A program made the translations under genes and the position numbers. Of a stretch of DNA of 37,317 nt, positions 17,243 to 25,920 are shown in pieces. A model generated the notes under the pieces. That model did not search any database. It was not told where the DNA came from and worked only from the letters and a program-made list of their open reading frames with translations. Each line of letters begins with the position of its first letter. Positions within the stretch are counted from its first letter, which is position 1. This stretch comes from UBA7887 sp964408735 (lineage in GTDB: Bacteria > Pseudomonadota > Alphaproteobacteria > UBA7887): positions 1-37,317 of the forward strand of contig CAYPAX010000039.1 of NCBI GenBank assembly GCA_964408735.1. Direction: 5' to 3'.

Positions 17243-18333
17243 CAGGTGGCCCGCTCGGGATACAGAGCGGCAAGGGCGGCCGACGAGGCCTGGCAAACCC
17301 CGCGCTCGGTGATAATGCCATCGACCAGACGCGCCGGTGTCACGTCGAAGGCGTAGTTGGCCACCGGGCTGCCGTCGGGAACGATACGCACGCCCATCAC
17401 GCTACCATCCGGAGCGCGCCCGTGAATGCAGGCGACCTCCTCGCCGTCGCGCTGCTCGATGGGGATCTCGGCAACACCGTCGCTAAGGGTCCAATCGATG
17501 GTGGTCGAGGGCAAGGCGGCATAGAACGGCACGCCGTTGTCGTGCGCGGCGAGCGCCTTGAGATAGGTGCCGATCTTGTTGCCCACGTCGCCCGAGCCGG
17601 TGGTGCGGTCACTGCCGACGATCACCACGTCGACCTGGCCGTGCTGCATCAAGTGGCCGCCGACATTGTCGGCGATTACGGTGTGCGGCACGCCATGCTG
17701 GCCGAGCTCGAAGGCGGTCAGCGAGGCGCCCTGGTTGCGCGGCCGTGTCTCGTCGACCCAGACATGCACATCGAGGCCCGCTTCATGGGCGGTGTAGATC
17801 GGCGCCGTCGCCGTGCCCCAATCGATGGTGGCAAGCCAACCGGCATTGCAATGGGTGAGGACATTGAGCGGTTCGCCCGCCGGTTTCTTCGCGGCAATAT
17901 CGCGCAGGATGGCGAGGCCGTGCTCGCCTATGCTGCGGCAGCTGGCGACATCGTCGTCACAGATTTGTGCGGCGTGGCTCCACGCGGCCGCGGCCCTGCT
18001 GTCGACCGGCAGCGGCGCCAGGCGGCTTGCCATCTCCTCCAGGGCCCAGGCAAGATTTACCGCGGTCGGACGAGTGGCCGCCAAAGTCTCGCGTGCTTTT
18101 GCCAGACCGGCATCCGACGGATCAGCCGCGGCGGCGATCGCCATGCCATAGGCTGCCGTGCCGCCGATCAACGGCGCACCACGCACCAGCATGTCGCGGA
18201 TGGCATGCGCGACATCGCCCACATTGCGCAAAGTGACGATGACCAGGTCGTGGGGCAGGCGCGTTTGATCGATGATCTCCACCCCATCCGGCGTGCGCCA
18301 GATGGTGCGATAGGCCTTGCCGTCGATGTTCAT
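17242..18333 (-). CDS. mtnA: S-methyl-5-thioribose-1-phosphate isomerase
   Basis: The ATG at 18333 has GGGAGG six bases upstream; the frame extends 28 codons further but that leader is not MtnA-like. The 363-residue product shows VRGAPLIGG, LTHCNAGWLAT with the catalytic Cys162, ETRPRNQGASLTAFEL, the catalytic Asp222 in ADNVGGHLM, and NKIGTY. It interconverts 5-methylthioribose-1-phosphate and 5-methylthioribulose-1-phosphate in methionine salvage or the MTA shunts. Some motifs diverge from standard MtnA: GSDRTTGSGDVGNKIG replaces GADRIAANGDVANKIG, and there is an insert near the C-terminus (GRAPDGSVMGVRIVPDG). No mtnP, mtnK or other salvage gene is nearby; it heads a Mo-hydroxylase operon. 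A related aldose-phosphate isomerase activity is possible. Confidence 0.85.
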   Translation of the reverse strand: MNIDGKAYRTIWRTPDGVEIIDQTRLPHDLVIVTLRNVGDVAHAIRDMLVRGAPLIGGTAAYGMAIAAAADPSDAGLAKARETLAATRPTAVNLAWALEEMASRLAPLPVDSRAAAAWSHAAQICDDDVASCRSIGEHGLAILRDIAAKKPAGEPLNVLTHCNAGWLATIDWGTATAPIYTAHEAGLDVHVWVDETRPRNQGASLTAFELGQHGVPHTVIADNVGGHLMQHGQVDVVIVGSDRTTGSGDVGNKIGTYLKALAAHDNGVPFYAALPSTTIDWTLSDGVAEIPIEQRDGEEVACIHGRAPDGSVMGVRIVPDGSPVANYAFDVTPARLVDGIITERGVCQASSAALAALYPERAT

Positions 18334-18471
18334 GCCGCGCCTCCCTGCGGGGCGCAGGGTGTAAGCAGATCGGCGTCGGGTCAAGAACACAGTCAAAAAA
18401 CTATAATTTGGTTTCACAAAATGGTGTAATATATTGAAATCTCAGCAACCAAAGCAGGACAACTCTAGCCC
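18334..18471. promoter_or_regulatory. Divergent mtnA / mltB-like promoter region
   Basis: These 138 bases separate two divergent genes and are clearly AT-rich from about 18384 to 18440 in otherwise GC-rich DNA. On the plus strand a perfect TATAAT at 18402-18407 and a TAATAT at 18427-18432 are candidate -10 boxes for the transglycosylase gene; no strong -35 box is at the ideal distance. On the minus strand a TTGACT and a TTGACC occur in the same segment. I see no operator or riboswitch. Confidence 0.4.
18340..18345 (-). promoter_or_regulatory. Ribosome binding site of mtnA
   Basis: GGGAGG on the minus strand, six bases before the ATG at 18333. It decides the mtnA start. Confidence 0.75.
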
Positions 18472-19440
18472 ATGCGTGGTTTTTTGCGAGCGACTATGGC
18501 CATCCTGCTCGTGGTCGGTGCGGCCCGAGCCGCGGATTCGGCTGATTTCGACGCTTGGCTGGCCGGTTTGCGGGCCGAAGCCACGGCCGAAGGAATTGAC
18601 GCGGAAATTCTCGATGCCGCGTTGACGGGCATTCGTCCCATCGCACGCATTATCGAGCTTGACCGCAGCCAACCAGAGGGACGGCTCACGGCGGCGCAAT
18701 ATCTGCTGCGTGTAGTTCCGGCATCGCGCCAAACCGCGGCACGCCAAAGGCTGGCGAATCATAGAGGCCTGTTACAGGCGGTTGCAGCGCGTTACGGTGT
18801 GCAGCCGCGCTTCATCGTCGCCTTGTGGGGCATAGAGACGGATTTCGGACGCAATACGGGTGGATTTGGTGTCATCGAATCCCTCGCCACATTGGCCTAT
18901 GACGGCAGGCGCGCAGATTTCTTTCGTGGCGAACTGCTGGCCGCCTTGCGGATACTCGACGAACGGCATATTTCGCCCGCATCGATGCGCGGTTCCTGGG
19001 CCGGCGCCATGGGCCAGAGCCAATTCATGCCGTCGAGCTTCCTGGCCTATGCAGTGGACGAAAACGACGACGGCCGGCGCGACATATGGCAGACCTTGCC
19101 GGATGTTTTTGCCTCTATTGCCAACTATTTAGCCAAATCCGGCTGGCACGACGACCAGACTTGGGGCAGGTCGGTGCGCCTGCCCGCCGACTTCGACATG
19201 GCTCTTGTCGGGCTCGATACCAAGCGCCAGATCGGCGACTGGCAGGCGCTCGGCGTGCGCCGCCAGGATGGTCGCGATCTGCCCGCACGGCAGCTCCCTG
19301 CCTCCATCGTTCAACCTGATGGCCGGAGCACGCAGGCCTATATGGTGTACGAAAACTTCGCCACCACGCTGAAATGGAATCGCTCCACTTATTTTGCGTT
19401 GGCGGTGGGAAAGCTTGCCGATTCCATGATTGGCCACTAG
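18472..19440 (+). CDS. Lytic murein transglycosylase, MltB-like (GH103)
   Basis: A 322-residue exported protein with a signal peptide ending ARA-A at about residue 20 and no lipobox Cys, so it is likely periplasmic and soluble, unlike E. coli MltB. The catalytic Glu122 is in LWGIETDFGRN; SWAGAMGQSQFMPSSF and DENDDGRRDIWQTLPDVFASIANYL are hallmark GH103 motifs. It cleaves the MurNAc-GlcNAc bond in peptidoglycan to form 1,6-anhydro ends. It opens a cell-wall gene run with rlpA 33 bases downstream. There is no PG-binding domain at the C-terminus. Confidence 0.93.
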   Translation: MRGFLRATMAILLVVGAARAADSADFDAWLAGLRAEATAEGIDAEILDAALTGIRPIARIIELDRSQPEGRLTAAQYLLRVVPASRQTAARQRLANHRGLLQAVAARYGVQPRFIVALWGIETDFGRNTGGFGVIESLATLAYDGRRADFFRGELLAALRILDERHISPASMRGSWAGAMGQSQFMPSSFLAYAVDENDDGRRDIWQTLPDVFASIANYLAKSGWHDDQTWGRSVRLPADFDMALVGLDTKRQIGDWQALGVRRQDGRDLPARQLPASIVQPDGRSTQAYMVYENFATTLKWNRSTYFALAVGKLADSMIGH

Positions 19441-19473
19441 ATTCTTGTCTAGGGCGCATTTTGGGTGACACGA

Positions 19474-20346
19474 ATGACTCACAAGCGAATGGCTTCACAA
19501 CGGTTGCGGCGCGATAAGCTGGTCGGAAGTTTGTTGATCGTCGGCTGCCTTCTGGTCGGTGGCTGCGCCGAGACCGAGTTGGTGGCGCATGTCGTCAAGA
19601 GCGGCGCGCAAGTTGATGGTGCTGCCCCGGGCGGCGCGGTCAAGGTGGGGCGGCCTTATACCGTCAACGGCGTCAGATACGTGCCGCGGGTCGATAACGG
19701 TTATGACGAGACCGGCCTCGCCTCGTGGTATGGCGCCGATTTTCACGGCAAGCGCACCGCCAATGGCGAGGTCTACGACATGAATGCGCTCACCGCGGCG
19801 CACAAGACCCTGCCCATGCCGAGCCGGGTGCGCGTGACCAATCTGGAGAACGGGCGCAGCCTGGAGCTGACCGTCAACGATCGCGGCCCGTTCGTGGCAG
19901 GGCGGATCATAGACGTATCGAGGCGCGCGGCGGAGGCCTTGGGGTTCCGCAGGCAGGGCGTCGCCGAGGTGCGTGTCCAGGTGCTCGGTGCGCCGGTGAC
20001 ACAGATGGTGACCGCGACGCCGCTGCCGGCGCCGTCTCCGGCGCCAGCTGAGCCCGTAGAGCGCAGCCTATCCTTGATCTCGTCGGCCGTGGCGGCCGAG
20101 CCGGAGAGCGTCGTCAACGCGCGTCTCTACGTCCAGGGCGGTGCGTTCGCAAGCCAGGACAACGCCGTCAAGCTCGGCGAGCGCCTGTCGCCCTTTGGGC
20201 CGACCCGCATCACCGCGGTCGAGAACAGCGGGCGCATCCTCTACCGCGTCCGGCTTGGCCCCATCTACAATCGCGAGGCCGCCGGGCGCCTGCTTGCCCA
20301 GGTCATCGCGGCCGGTCACGGCGAGGCGCGTATCGTCGCCGACTGA
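19474..20346 (+). CDS. rlpA: Septal ring lytic transglycosylase RlpA with SPOR domain
   Basis: This is a lipoprotein: the segment LVGSLLIVGCLLVGGC ends in a lipobox Cys at about residue 31. Start choice is uncertain (GTG 19465, ATG 19474 or ATG 19489); none has a good Shine-Dalgarno. The double-psi barrel is seen in GLASWYGADFHGKRTANGE, ALTAAHKTLP and VNDRGPF, the last with the conserved Asp. A Pro/Ala linker leads to a C-terminal SPOR domain of about 70 residues (ARLYVQGGAF through YRVRLGPI), which binds denuded septal glycan. RlpA cleaves naked glycan strands at division sites. It lies between two other cell-wall genes. Confidence 0.93.
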   Translation: MTHKRMASQRLRRDKLVGSLLIVGCLLVGGCAETELVAHVVKSGAQVDGAAPGGAVKVGRPYTVNGVRYVPRVDNGYDETGLASWYGADFHGKRTANGEVYDMNALTAAHKTLPMPSRVRVTNLENGRSLELTVNDRGPFVAGRIIDVSRRAAEALGFRRQGVAEVRVQVLGAPVTQMVTATPLPAPSPAPAEPVERSLSLISSAVAAEPESVVNARLYVQGGAFASQDNAVKLGERLSPFGPTRITAVENSGRILYRVRLGPIYNREAAGRLLAQVIAAGHGEARIVAD

Positions 20347-20384
20347 GCTGTTCCAAGGCGGCCGGCAGTGGTAAAACATCTGCC

Positions 20385-21518
20385 ATGATGAGTTTGTCGC
20401 GCACAGCCTGTTTGCTTTGCCTGCTCGCCTGGACCACGGCGGCAGCAGCCTTCGACACCACCGCCCGCGAGGCGTTGCTGATCGACTTCGATACCGGTGC
20501 CACCTTGCTCGAGAAAGACGCCGACGTGCCCATGCCGCCGGCCTCCATGAGCAAGCTGATGACCGTCTACATGGTCTTCGAACGTCTGGCCGAGGGGACC
20601 TTGAGCCTCAGCGATACCATGCCGGTCAGCGAGAAGGCCTGGCAGATGGGCGGCTCCAAGACTTTCGTCGAGGTCGACACCGACGTCACGGTCGAAGACC
20701 TGCTGCGCGGCATCATCGTGCAATCGGGCAACGATGCCTGCATCGTCGTCGCCGAGGCGTTATCAGGCAGCGAACAGGCTTTCGCGCTGGCCATGACAGA
20801 GCGCGGGCGCGAATTAGGCTTGATGGACAGCGAATTCGCCAACGCCACCGGCTGGCCCCACGCCGACCATTACATGACGGCCCGCGATCTTGCCTTGCTG
20901 ACGCGGCTGATCGTCGAGAACTTTCCGGAATATTTTCCGCTCTTCGCCGAGAAGACGTTCACCTACAACGACATCGAGCAAAGCAACCGCAACCCGCTGC
21001 TCTACAAGGATCTCGGTGTCGACGGCATGAAGACCGGACACACCCAGGAGGCCGGCTTCGGCCTTACGGTCACCGCCGAGCGCGACGGCCGCCGCCTGAT
21101 CCTGGTGCTGAACGGCATGGAGAGCGCTCGCGACCGTGCCCTGGAGGCGGAGCGCGTGCTCAACTGGGGCTTCCGCGAGACCAAGAACTACGGCTTGTTC
21201 GAGGCCGGCGAGGAGGTCGAGCAGGCCGAAGTCTGGCTGGGCACGGAGCCGCTGGTGCCGCTGGTCATCAAGGAAGATGTCGTGGTCACTCTCAGCCGCG
21301 AGGCGCGCAAAAAGATGGCCGTCACGGTGGAGTATGAGTCACCCGTGCCGGCGCCAATCGCCGAAGGCGATATCATTGCCAAGCTGGTGATCGAGGCGCC
21401 CGACATGCCGTCGCGGCGCTTCTCGCTCGCCGCGGCCCATGACGTAACCCGGCTCGGCCTGTTCGGTCGCCTGTTCTCGGCCGTCGACTACATCGTGTTC
21501 GGCGCGCCCGCGCCATGA
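20385..21518 (+). CDS. D-alanyl-D-alanine carboxypeptidase (PBP5-like, family S11)
   Basis: A 377-residue protein with an N-terminal signal sequence (TACLLCLLAWTTAAAA). The three active-site motifs are SMSK (Ser54, Lys57), SGN (114-116) and KTG (216-218). A PBP5-type C-terminal beta domain follows (residues about 285-375), ending in an amphipathic segment, LGLFGRLFSAVDYIVFG, that could anchor it to the inner membrane. It removes the terminal D-Ala of peptidoglycan pentapeptides. Its stop overlaps tmk in an ATGA, so cell-wall and thymidylate kinase genes are coupled, an arrangement common in Alphaproteobacteria. Confidence 0.95.
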   Translation: MMSLSRTACLLCLLAWTTAAAAFDTTAREALLIDFDTGATLLEKDADVPMPPASMSKLMTVYMVFERLAEGTLSLSDTMPVSEKAWQMGGSKTFVEVDTDVTVEDLLRGIIVQSGNDACIVVAEALSGSEQAFALAMTERGRELGLMDSEFANATGWPHADHYMTARDLALLTRLIVENFPEYFPLFAEKTFTYNDIEQSNRNPLLYKDLGVDGMKTGHTQEAGFGLTVTAERDGRRLILVLNGMESARDRALEAERVLNWGFRETKNYGLFEAGEEVEQAEVWLGTEPLVPLVIKEDVVVTLSREARKKMAVTVEYESPVPAPIAEGDIIAKLVIEAPDMPSRRFSLAAAHDVTRLGLFGRLFSAVDYIVFGAPAP

Positions 21519-22147
21519 CCATGGCCGCGGCGGGCCGCGGCCGCTTCATCACGTTCGAAGGCGGCGAGGGGACGGGCAAGTCCACCCAATGCCGGCGGCT
21601 TGCCGCTTGGCTGGAAGAGCAGGACATCACGGTGCTTGCCACGCGGGAGCCCGGCGGCACGCCCGCCGCCGAAGCGATCCGCGCCCTGCTGCTCGACGGC
21701 GACGCCGACCACTTGGATGCGATGAGCGAAGCGCTGCTCCATTTCGCCGCCCGCCGCGAACATGTGCGCTCGGTCATCGCACCGGCTTTGGCCTCCGGCA
21801 CTTGGGTGCTGTGCGATCGTTTCAGCGATTCCACCATGGCCTATCAAGGCCTTGCCATGGGGCTGGGCCGCCCGGTTATCGACAGCCTGCACCGACTTGC
21901 CGTCGGCGCGCTTATGCCCGATCTGACCCTGGTGCTCGATCTGCCGGTGGCCGACAGCCTGCCGCGTGCACGCGGGCAGGGCGGCGACGACCGATATGAG
22001 AGACGCGAGGTGGCGTTTCACGAGGCGCTGCGCCAAGCCTTTCAGGATATTGCCGCGCGCGAGCCGGAGCGTTGTGTCGTCATCGATGCCGGCGGCGATG
22101 AGGAGACTGTTGCCGCCGCGATCCGGAGATGCGTGCAAGATGGCTGA
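21515..22147 (+). CDS. tmk: Thymidylate kinase
   Basis: A 210-residue kinase converting dTMP to dTDP with ATP. The P-loop GGEGTGKST is at residues 16-24; TREPGGTPAAEAIR, CDRFSDSTMAYQG and a LID segment with RARGQGGDDRYE follow, all typical of bacterial Tmk. The ATG overlaps the carboxypeptidase stop in an ATGA. Its 3' end overlaps holB by eight bases. Confidence 0.97.
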   Translation: MTMAAAGRGRFITFEGGEGTGKSTQCRRLAAWLEEQDITVLATREPGGTPAAEAIRALLLDGDADHLDAMSEALLHFAARREHVRSVIAPALASGTWVLCDRFSDSTMAYQGLAMGLGRPVIDSLHRLAVGALMPDLTLVLDLPVADSLPRARGQGGDDRYERREVAFHEALRQAFQDIAAREPERCVVIDAGGDEETVAAAIRRCVQDG

Positions 22148-23222
22148 GACCGAAGTACTGGCGCCCCGCGAAAACCCAGACCTGCTCGGCCATGCGACTG
22201 CCGAAGCGACCATGCGTGCGGCCTTCGAGTCGGATCGTCTGGCCCATGCCTGGCTGATCAGTGGCCCGCAGGGCGTGGGCAAGGCGACGCTCGCCTTTCG
22301 CTTCGCCCGCTTCGTGCTGGCCGGTGGTGCGGCCCAGAACTCGCTGCTCGGTGGCGATGACGGCGACGGGCTTTGGCTCGACCCGGAGGACCCGGTCTTC
22401 CGCCGGGTGGCGTCGGGCGGACATGCGGACCTTCTCACCCTCGAGCGCGGCCTCGACGCCAAGGGCAAGCAGCGCGGCGAGATCGTGGTCCAGGATGCCA
22501 GGCGTCTCGGCGATTTCCTGTCGTTGACAGCGGGCGAGGGCGGCTGGCGCGTCGCCGTGGTCGATGCCGCCGACGAGCTCAACCGCAATGCCGCCAATGC
22601 GCTTCTCAAGCTTGTCGAAGAGCCGCCGCAGCGCTCCTTGCTGCTGCTCGTCTGCCACGTGCCAGGCCGGGTCGGCGCGACCTTGCGCAGCCGTTGTCGG
22701 CGCCTGGCTCTGGCACCGCTCCACGACGACAAGGTGGCCGGCTTGCTGAGAGGCTGGCAGCCGGACCTCGATGACGCCGATATTGCCGGCCTGGCACATC
22801 TGGCCGAAGGCTCGCCCGGCCGCGCTCTGGCACTAGCCGAGGCCGGCGGCATGGCGCTGTACCGGGAGCTTGTCGGCTTGATCGCCAGTGCGCCGGGGAT
22901 CGACGCCCAGGCCCTGCACGGCTTCGGCGACAAACTGGCGCGGCGCGGTGCTGAGGACGCCTTCGCCCAGGCCATGGCCTTGCTGGGCGGCTGGCTGGCG
23001 CGCCTGGTCGGAAGTGCCGCCCGTGGCACCGGTTTCACCGAGCTGGTGCCGGGGGAAGCCCAGACCGCGCAGCGCCTGCTGGCTGCGCGCGATCTTGATC
23101 AATGGCTGGAGCTGTGGGAAAAGGTCGGCGACCTCGCGGCGCGCGCCGGCCGGGTCAATCTCGACCGTAAGCAGATCGTATTGGGCGTTTTCGCTGCACT
23201 GGAACGCAACGCACGCGCCTGA
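22140..23222 (+). CDS. holB: DNA polymerase III subunit delta'
   Basis: The frame opens at 21966, inside tmk; the ATG at 22140 gives a 360-residue protein starting right before the first conserved element (LLGHATAEATMRAAFESDRLAHAWLISGPQGVGK). The Walker A is at about residues 42-50, the NAANALLKLVEEPP segment and CHVPGRVGATLRSRCRRLALAPL (SRC motif) mark the clamp-loader AAA+ fold. It is the stator of the clamp loader that places the beta clamp on DNA. It overlaps tmk by eight bases and sits 31 bases before metG. Confidence 0.94.
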   Translation: MAETEVLAPRENPDLLGHATAEATMRAAFESDRLAHAWLISGPQGVGKATLAFRFARFVLAGGAAQNSLLGGDDGDGLWLDPEDPVFRRVASGGHADLLTLERGLDAKGKQRGEIVVQDARRLGDFLSLTAGEGGWRVAVVDAADELNRNAANALLKLVEEPPQRSLLLLVCHVPGRVGATLRSRCRRLALAPLHDDKVAGLLRGWQPDLDDADIAGLAHLAEGSPGRALALAEAGGMALYRELVGLIASAPGIDAQALHGFGDKLARRGAEDAFAQAMALLGGWLARLVGSAARGTGFTELVPGEAQTAQRLLAARDLDQWLELWEKVGDLAARAGRVNLDRKQIVLGVFAALERNARA

Positions 23223-23253
23223 ACGGTCGCCGCAGCACCAGGAGAGCCCGCGC

Positions 23254-24804
23254 ATGCCGGCACCGACCGCCTACTACGTCACGACGCCCATCTACTACGT
23301 GAACGACGTGCCCCATCTCGGGCACGCCTATACGACGATTGCCTGCGACGCGCTGTCGCGCTTCATGCGCCTCGACGGGCGTGAGGTGATGTTCCTCACC
23401 GGCACCGACGAGCATGGCCAGAAAGTTGAGAAATCAGCCGCCGCGGCGGGCGAGGAGCCGCAAGCGTTCACCGACCGGGTCTCGCAGCACTTTCGCGACC
23501 TGACCGGCGTGCTCGGCTGCGCCAATGACGACTTCATTCGCACCACCGAGCCACGCCATGCCGCCGCCAGCCAAGGCATCTGGTCGGCCTTGGCCGAGGC
23601 CGGCGATATCTACCTCGACAAGTATGACGGCTGGTATTCGGTGCGCGACGAAGCCTATTTCGCCGAAAAAGAGCTGATCAAAGGCGCGGACGGCGAGAAG
23701 CTGGCGCCGACCGGTGCGCCGGTGGAGTGGGTCGAGGAGCCGAGCTATTTCTTCCGCCTGTCGAAGTGGCAAGAGCCCTTGCTCGCCCATTACGAGGCGA
23801 ATCCCGACGCCATCCTGCCCGAAAGCCGGCGCAACGAGGTGCTGAGCTTCATCCGCGGCGGCCTGCAGGACCTGTCGATCTCGCGCACCAGCTTCCAATG
23901 GGGCGTGCCGGTGCCCGGCGACGACGAGCACATCATGTATGTCTGGCTCGACGCGCTGACCAACTATCTCACCGCCGTCGGCTATCCCGACACGGACTCC
24001 GAGGCCTACAAGACGTTCTGGCCCGAGGTGGTGCACATCGTCGGCAAGGACATCCTGCGCTTCCACGCGGTCTATTGGCCGGCCTTCCTGATGTCCGCCG
24101 GGGTCGCGCCGCCCAAGCGCGTTTTCGCCCATGGCTGGTGGACGGTCGAGGGCGAAAAGATGTCCAAGACCGTCGGCAATGTCATCGAGCCCGTCGAGCT
24201 GATCGACACCTATGGTCTCGATCAGGTGCGCTATTTCCTGCTCCGCGAAGTGCCGTTCGGCAACGACGGTGACTTTTCGGCTGCCGCCATGGTCCATCGC
24301 ATCAATAGCGATTTGGCCAATGATTTCGGAAATTTATCGCAGCGCGTTCTGAGTATGGTTCAAAAAAATTGCGGCGCTGCCGTGCCCAATCCTGGCGCCT
24401 ACAGCGACGACGATACCGCGTTGCTGGAAAGCGCCGAGTCATTGATCGCCGAGCTGCGCCCGCTGATGGAGCGCCAGGCGCCGCATTCGGCCCTGGAGAC
24501 ACTTTGGGGCATGGTTCGCGCGGCGAACGCCTATGTCGATCGCCAGGCCCCGTGGACCCTGCGCAAGACCGATCCGGAGCGCATGGCCACGGTTCTCTAC
24601 GTGCTTGCCGAGACCATCCGCCATCTGGCGATCCTGGTGCAACCCTTCATGCCGGGCTCGGCGGGCAAGATGCTCGAGCAGCTGGCGGTGCCGGAAGACG
24701 CCCGCGATTTCGCCCATCTCGGCCCGCGCCATGCCCTGCGTGCCGGTGTCGCTCTGCCCAAGCCCGAGGGCGTGTTTCCGCGCATCGAAGCCGAGGCCGA
24801 ATGA
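23254..24804 (+). CDS. metG: Methionyl-tRNA synthetase
   Basis: I chose the ATG at 23254, preceded by AGGAGA about ten bases upstream; the open frame begins far inside holB. The 516-residue class I synthetase has HLGH at 21-24 as the HIGH motif and KMSKT at 302-306 as KMSKS. The connective-peptide knuckle reads GWYSVRDEAYFAE, with the zinc-binding Cys residues absent, and there is no C-terminal tRNA-binding extension; both fit the short alphaproteobacterial form. The anticodon-binding helical domain follows. It charges tRNA-Met. Its stop overlaps the TatD-family gene. Confidence 0.97.
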   Translation: MPAPTAYYVTTPIYYVNDVPHLGHAYTTIACDALSRFMRLDGREVMFLTGTDEHGQKVEKSAAAAGEEPQAFTDRVSQHFRDLTGVLGCANDDFIRTTEPRHAAASQGIWSALAEAGDIYLDKYDGWYSVRDEAYFAEKELIKGADGEKLAPTGAPVEWVEEPSYFFRLSKWQEPLLAHYEANPDAILPESRRNEVLSFIRGGLQDLSISRTSFQWGVPVPGDDEHIMYVWLDALTNYLTAVGYPDTDSEAYKTFWPEVVHIVGKDILRFHAVYWPAFLMSAGVAPPKRVFAHGWWTVEGEKMSKTVGNVIEPVELIDTYGLDQVRYFLLREVPFGNDGDFSAAAMVHRINSDLANDFGNLSQRVLSMVQKNCGAAVPNPGAYSDDDTALLESAESLIAELRPLMERQAPHSALETLWGMVRAANAYVDRQAPWTLRKTDPERMATVLYVLAETIRHLAILVQPFMPGSAGKMLEQLAVPEDARDFAHLGPRHALRAGVALPKPEGVFPRIEAEAE

Positions 24805-25595
24805 TGCTCGTAGACAGCCACTGCCATCTCGATTTTCCCGATTACGAGGACGATATCGACGAGGTGGTGGCGCGGGCGCGGCGTGCTGGCGTCGGCGTCA
24901 TCCAGACCATAAGCACGCGCATGACAACCTTTCCCAAGGTCCTGGCCGTGGCCGAGCGCTATGTCGACATGTACTGCTCGGTCGGCGTCCACCCTCACAA
25001 TGCCGGCGACGAAGGCCATGTCAGCTGCGCCGAGCTGGTCGCCGCGGCCGGCCATATGAAGGTCATCGGCATCGGCGAGAGCGGTCTCGATTACTACTAC
25101 GAGCACAGCCCGCGCGAGGCCCAGCGAGCCAGTTTCCGCAGCCACATCGCAGCTGCCCGCGAAAGCGGTCTGCCGCTGATCGTACACAGCCGCGATGCCG
25201 ACGAGGATACCGCCGATATCTTGCGCGACGAAGCCGGGAAGGGCACTTTTCCCGGCCTCATCCACTGCTTCACCTCTGGCGCCGAGCTGGCCGAGACCGC
25301 CTTGGGCCTCGGCATGAGCATCTCGATTTCCGGCATCGTCACCTTCCGCAACGCCGAGGCGCTGCGCGATATCGTGCGCAATATCCCGCTGGATCGCTTG
25401 CTGGTGGAAACGGACGCGCCGTTCCTGGCGCCCGTACCCAACCGCGGCCGGCGCAACGAGCCTGCCTTTGTGGCCCATACCGCTGCCGTGGTGGCGGACT
25501 TGTTGGGCATGGAGGCAAGCCGTTTGGCGGAAGCCACCACAGCCAACTTCCACGCGTTGTTCACTAAAGCGCGCGTTGCCGCGGCGGCGAGCTGA
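24801..25595 (+). CDS. TatD-family metal-dependent hydrolase
   Basis: A 264-residue TIM-barrel hydrolase. The metal ligands are visible in order: DSHCHLD (His7, His9), GESGLDYYY with the bridging Glu, VHSRDADEDT, IHCFTSG and ETDAPFLAP. The start is ATG 24801 in an ATGA overlap with metG; ATG 24804 is the next codon. TatD/YcfH proteins are 3'-5' exonucleases or D-aminoacyl-tRNA deacylase-like enzymes, often encoded right after metG, as here. In many Alphaproteobacteria a metallo-beta-lactamase-fold gene follows; here it does not. Confidence 0.94.
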   Translation: MMLVDSHCHLDFPDYEDDIDEVVARARRAGVGVIQTISTRMTTFPKVLAVAERYVDMYCSVGVHPHNAGDEGHVSCAELVAAAGHMKVIGIGESGLDYYYEHSPREAQRASFRSHIAAARESGLPLIVHSRDADEDTADILRDEAGKGTFPGLIHCFTSGAELAETALGLGMSISISGIVTFRNAEALRDIVRNIPLDRLLVETDAPFLAPVPNRGRRNEPAFVAHTAAVVADLLGMEASRLAEATTANFHALFTKARVAAAAS

Positions 25596-25596
25596 C

Positions 25597-25902
25597 ATGG
25601 AGCCGGCGCTGCTGACAGTGCTGCTGGGCGGCGCCATGCGCGATCCGCTGTTGTGGATATTGAGCACGGTGATCGGCTGGGACCACGGCCGCGCCGCGCG
25701 CCTGACCTTGGCTTATCTCATAACCGCGGGAAGCCTGTGGGGGGCGATCCGTGTCGCGGTCTATGTCGGCTTCGGCGAGACACTGGGGCTGGAGCGCGCT
25801 GCGTTCCTGGTGGCAGTATGCGTGGTGCTGATGCTGGCGTTCGGCTTCATTATCCGCGAAGTCCGCTGGTATTTCGCCAAGCCCGGTAATAATGATTCAT
25901 AA
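25597..25902 (+). CDS. Small membrane protein of unknown function
   Basis: The ATG at 25597 follows the TatD-family stop by one base (TGACATG). The 101-residue product has two clear transmembrane helices (LTLAYLITAGSLWGAIRVAVYVGF and FLVAVCVVLMLAFGFII) and a moderately hydrophobic N-terminal segment, with a short charged tail (REVRWYFAKPGNNDS). I recognise no family. It is probably co-transcribed with the upstream genes; the DNA becomes AT-rich immediately after its stop, where mazG begins. Confidence 0.7.
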   Translation: MEPALLTVLLGGAMRDPLLWILSTVIGWDHGRAARLTLAYLITAGSLWGAIRVAVYVGFGETLGLERAAFLVAVCVVLMLAFGFIIREVRWYFAKPGNNDS

Positions 25903-25907
25903 TTTCC

Positions 25908-25913
25908 CATAAT
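25908..25913 (+). promoter_or_regulatory. Possible -10 box for a leaderless mazG transcript
   Basis: CATAAT lies seven bases before the mazG ATG at 25921, inside an AT-rich stretch (about 25887-25920) that lacks any Shine-Dalgarno. The spacing would place the transcription start at or next to the ATG. No convincing -35 box is visible. Confidence 0.3.
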
Positions 25914-25920
25914 ATACATT

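Noticed and set aside
19437..19452. CTAGA-TTCTTG-TCTAG hairpin after the transglycosylase stop as a terminator
   Set aside because: The stem is only five base pairs, AT-containing, and there is no T-tract; rlpA follows closely on the same strand.
21488..23038. 516-codon minus-strand open frame opposite tmk and holB
   Set aside because: It is antisense to two conserved housekeeping genes and has Ser/Arg-rich shadow composition.
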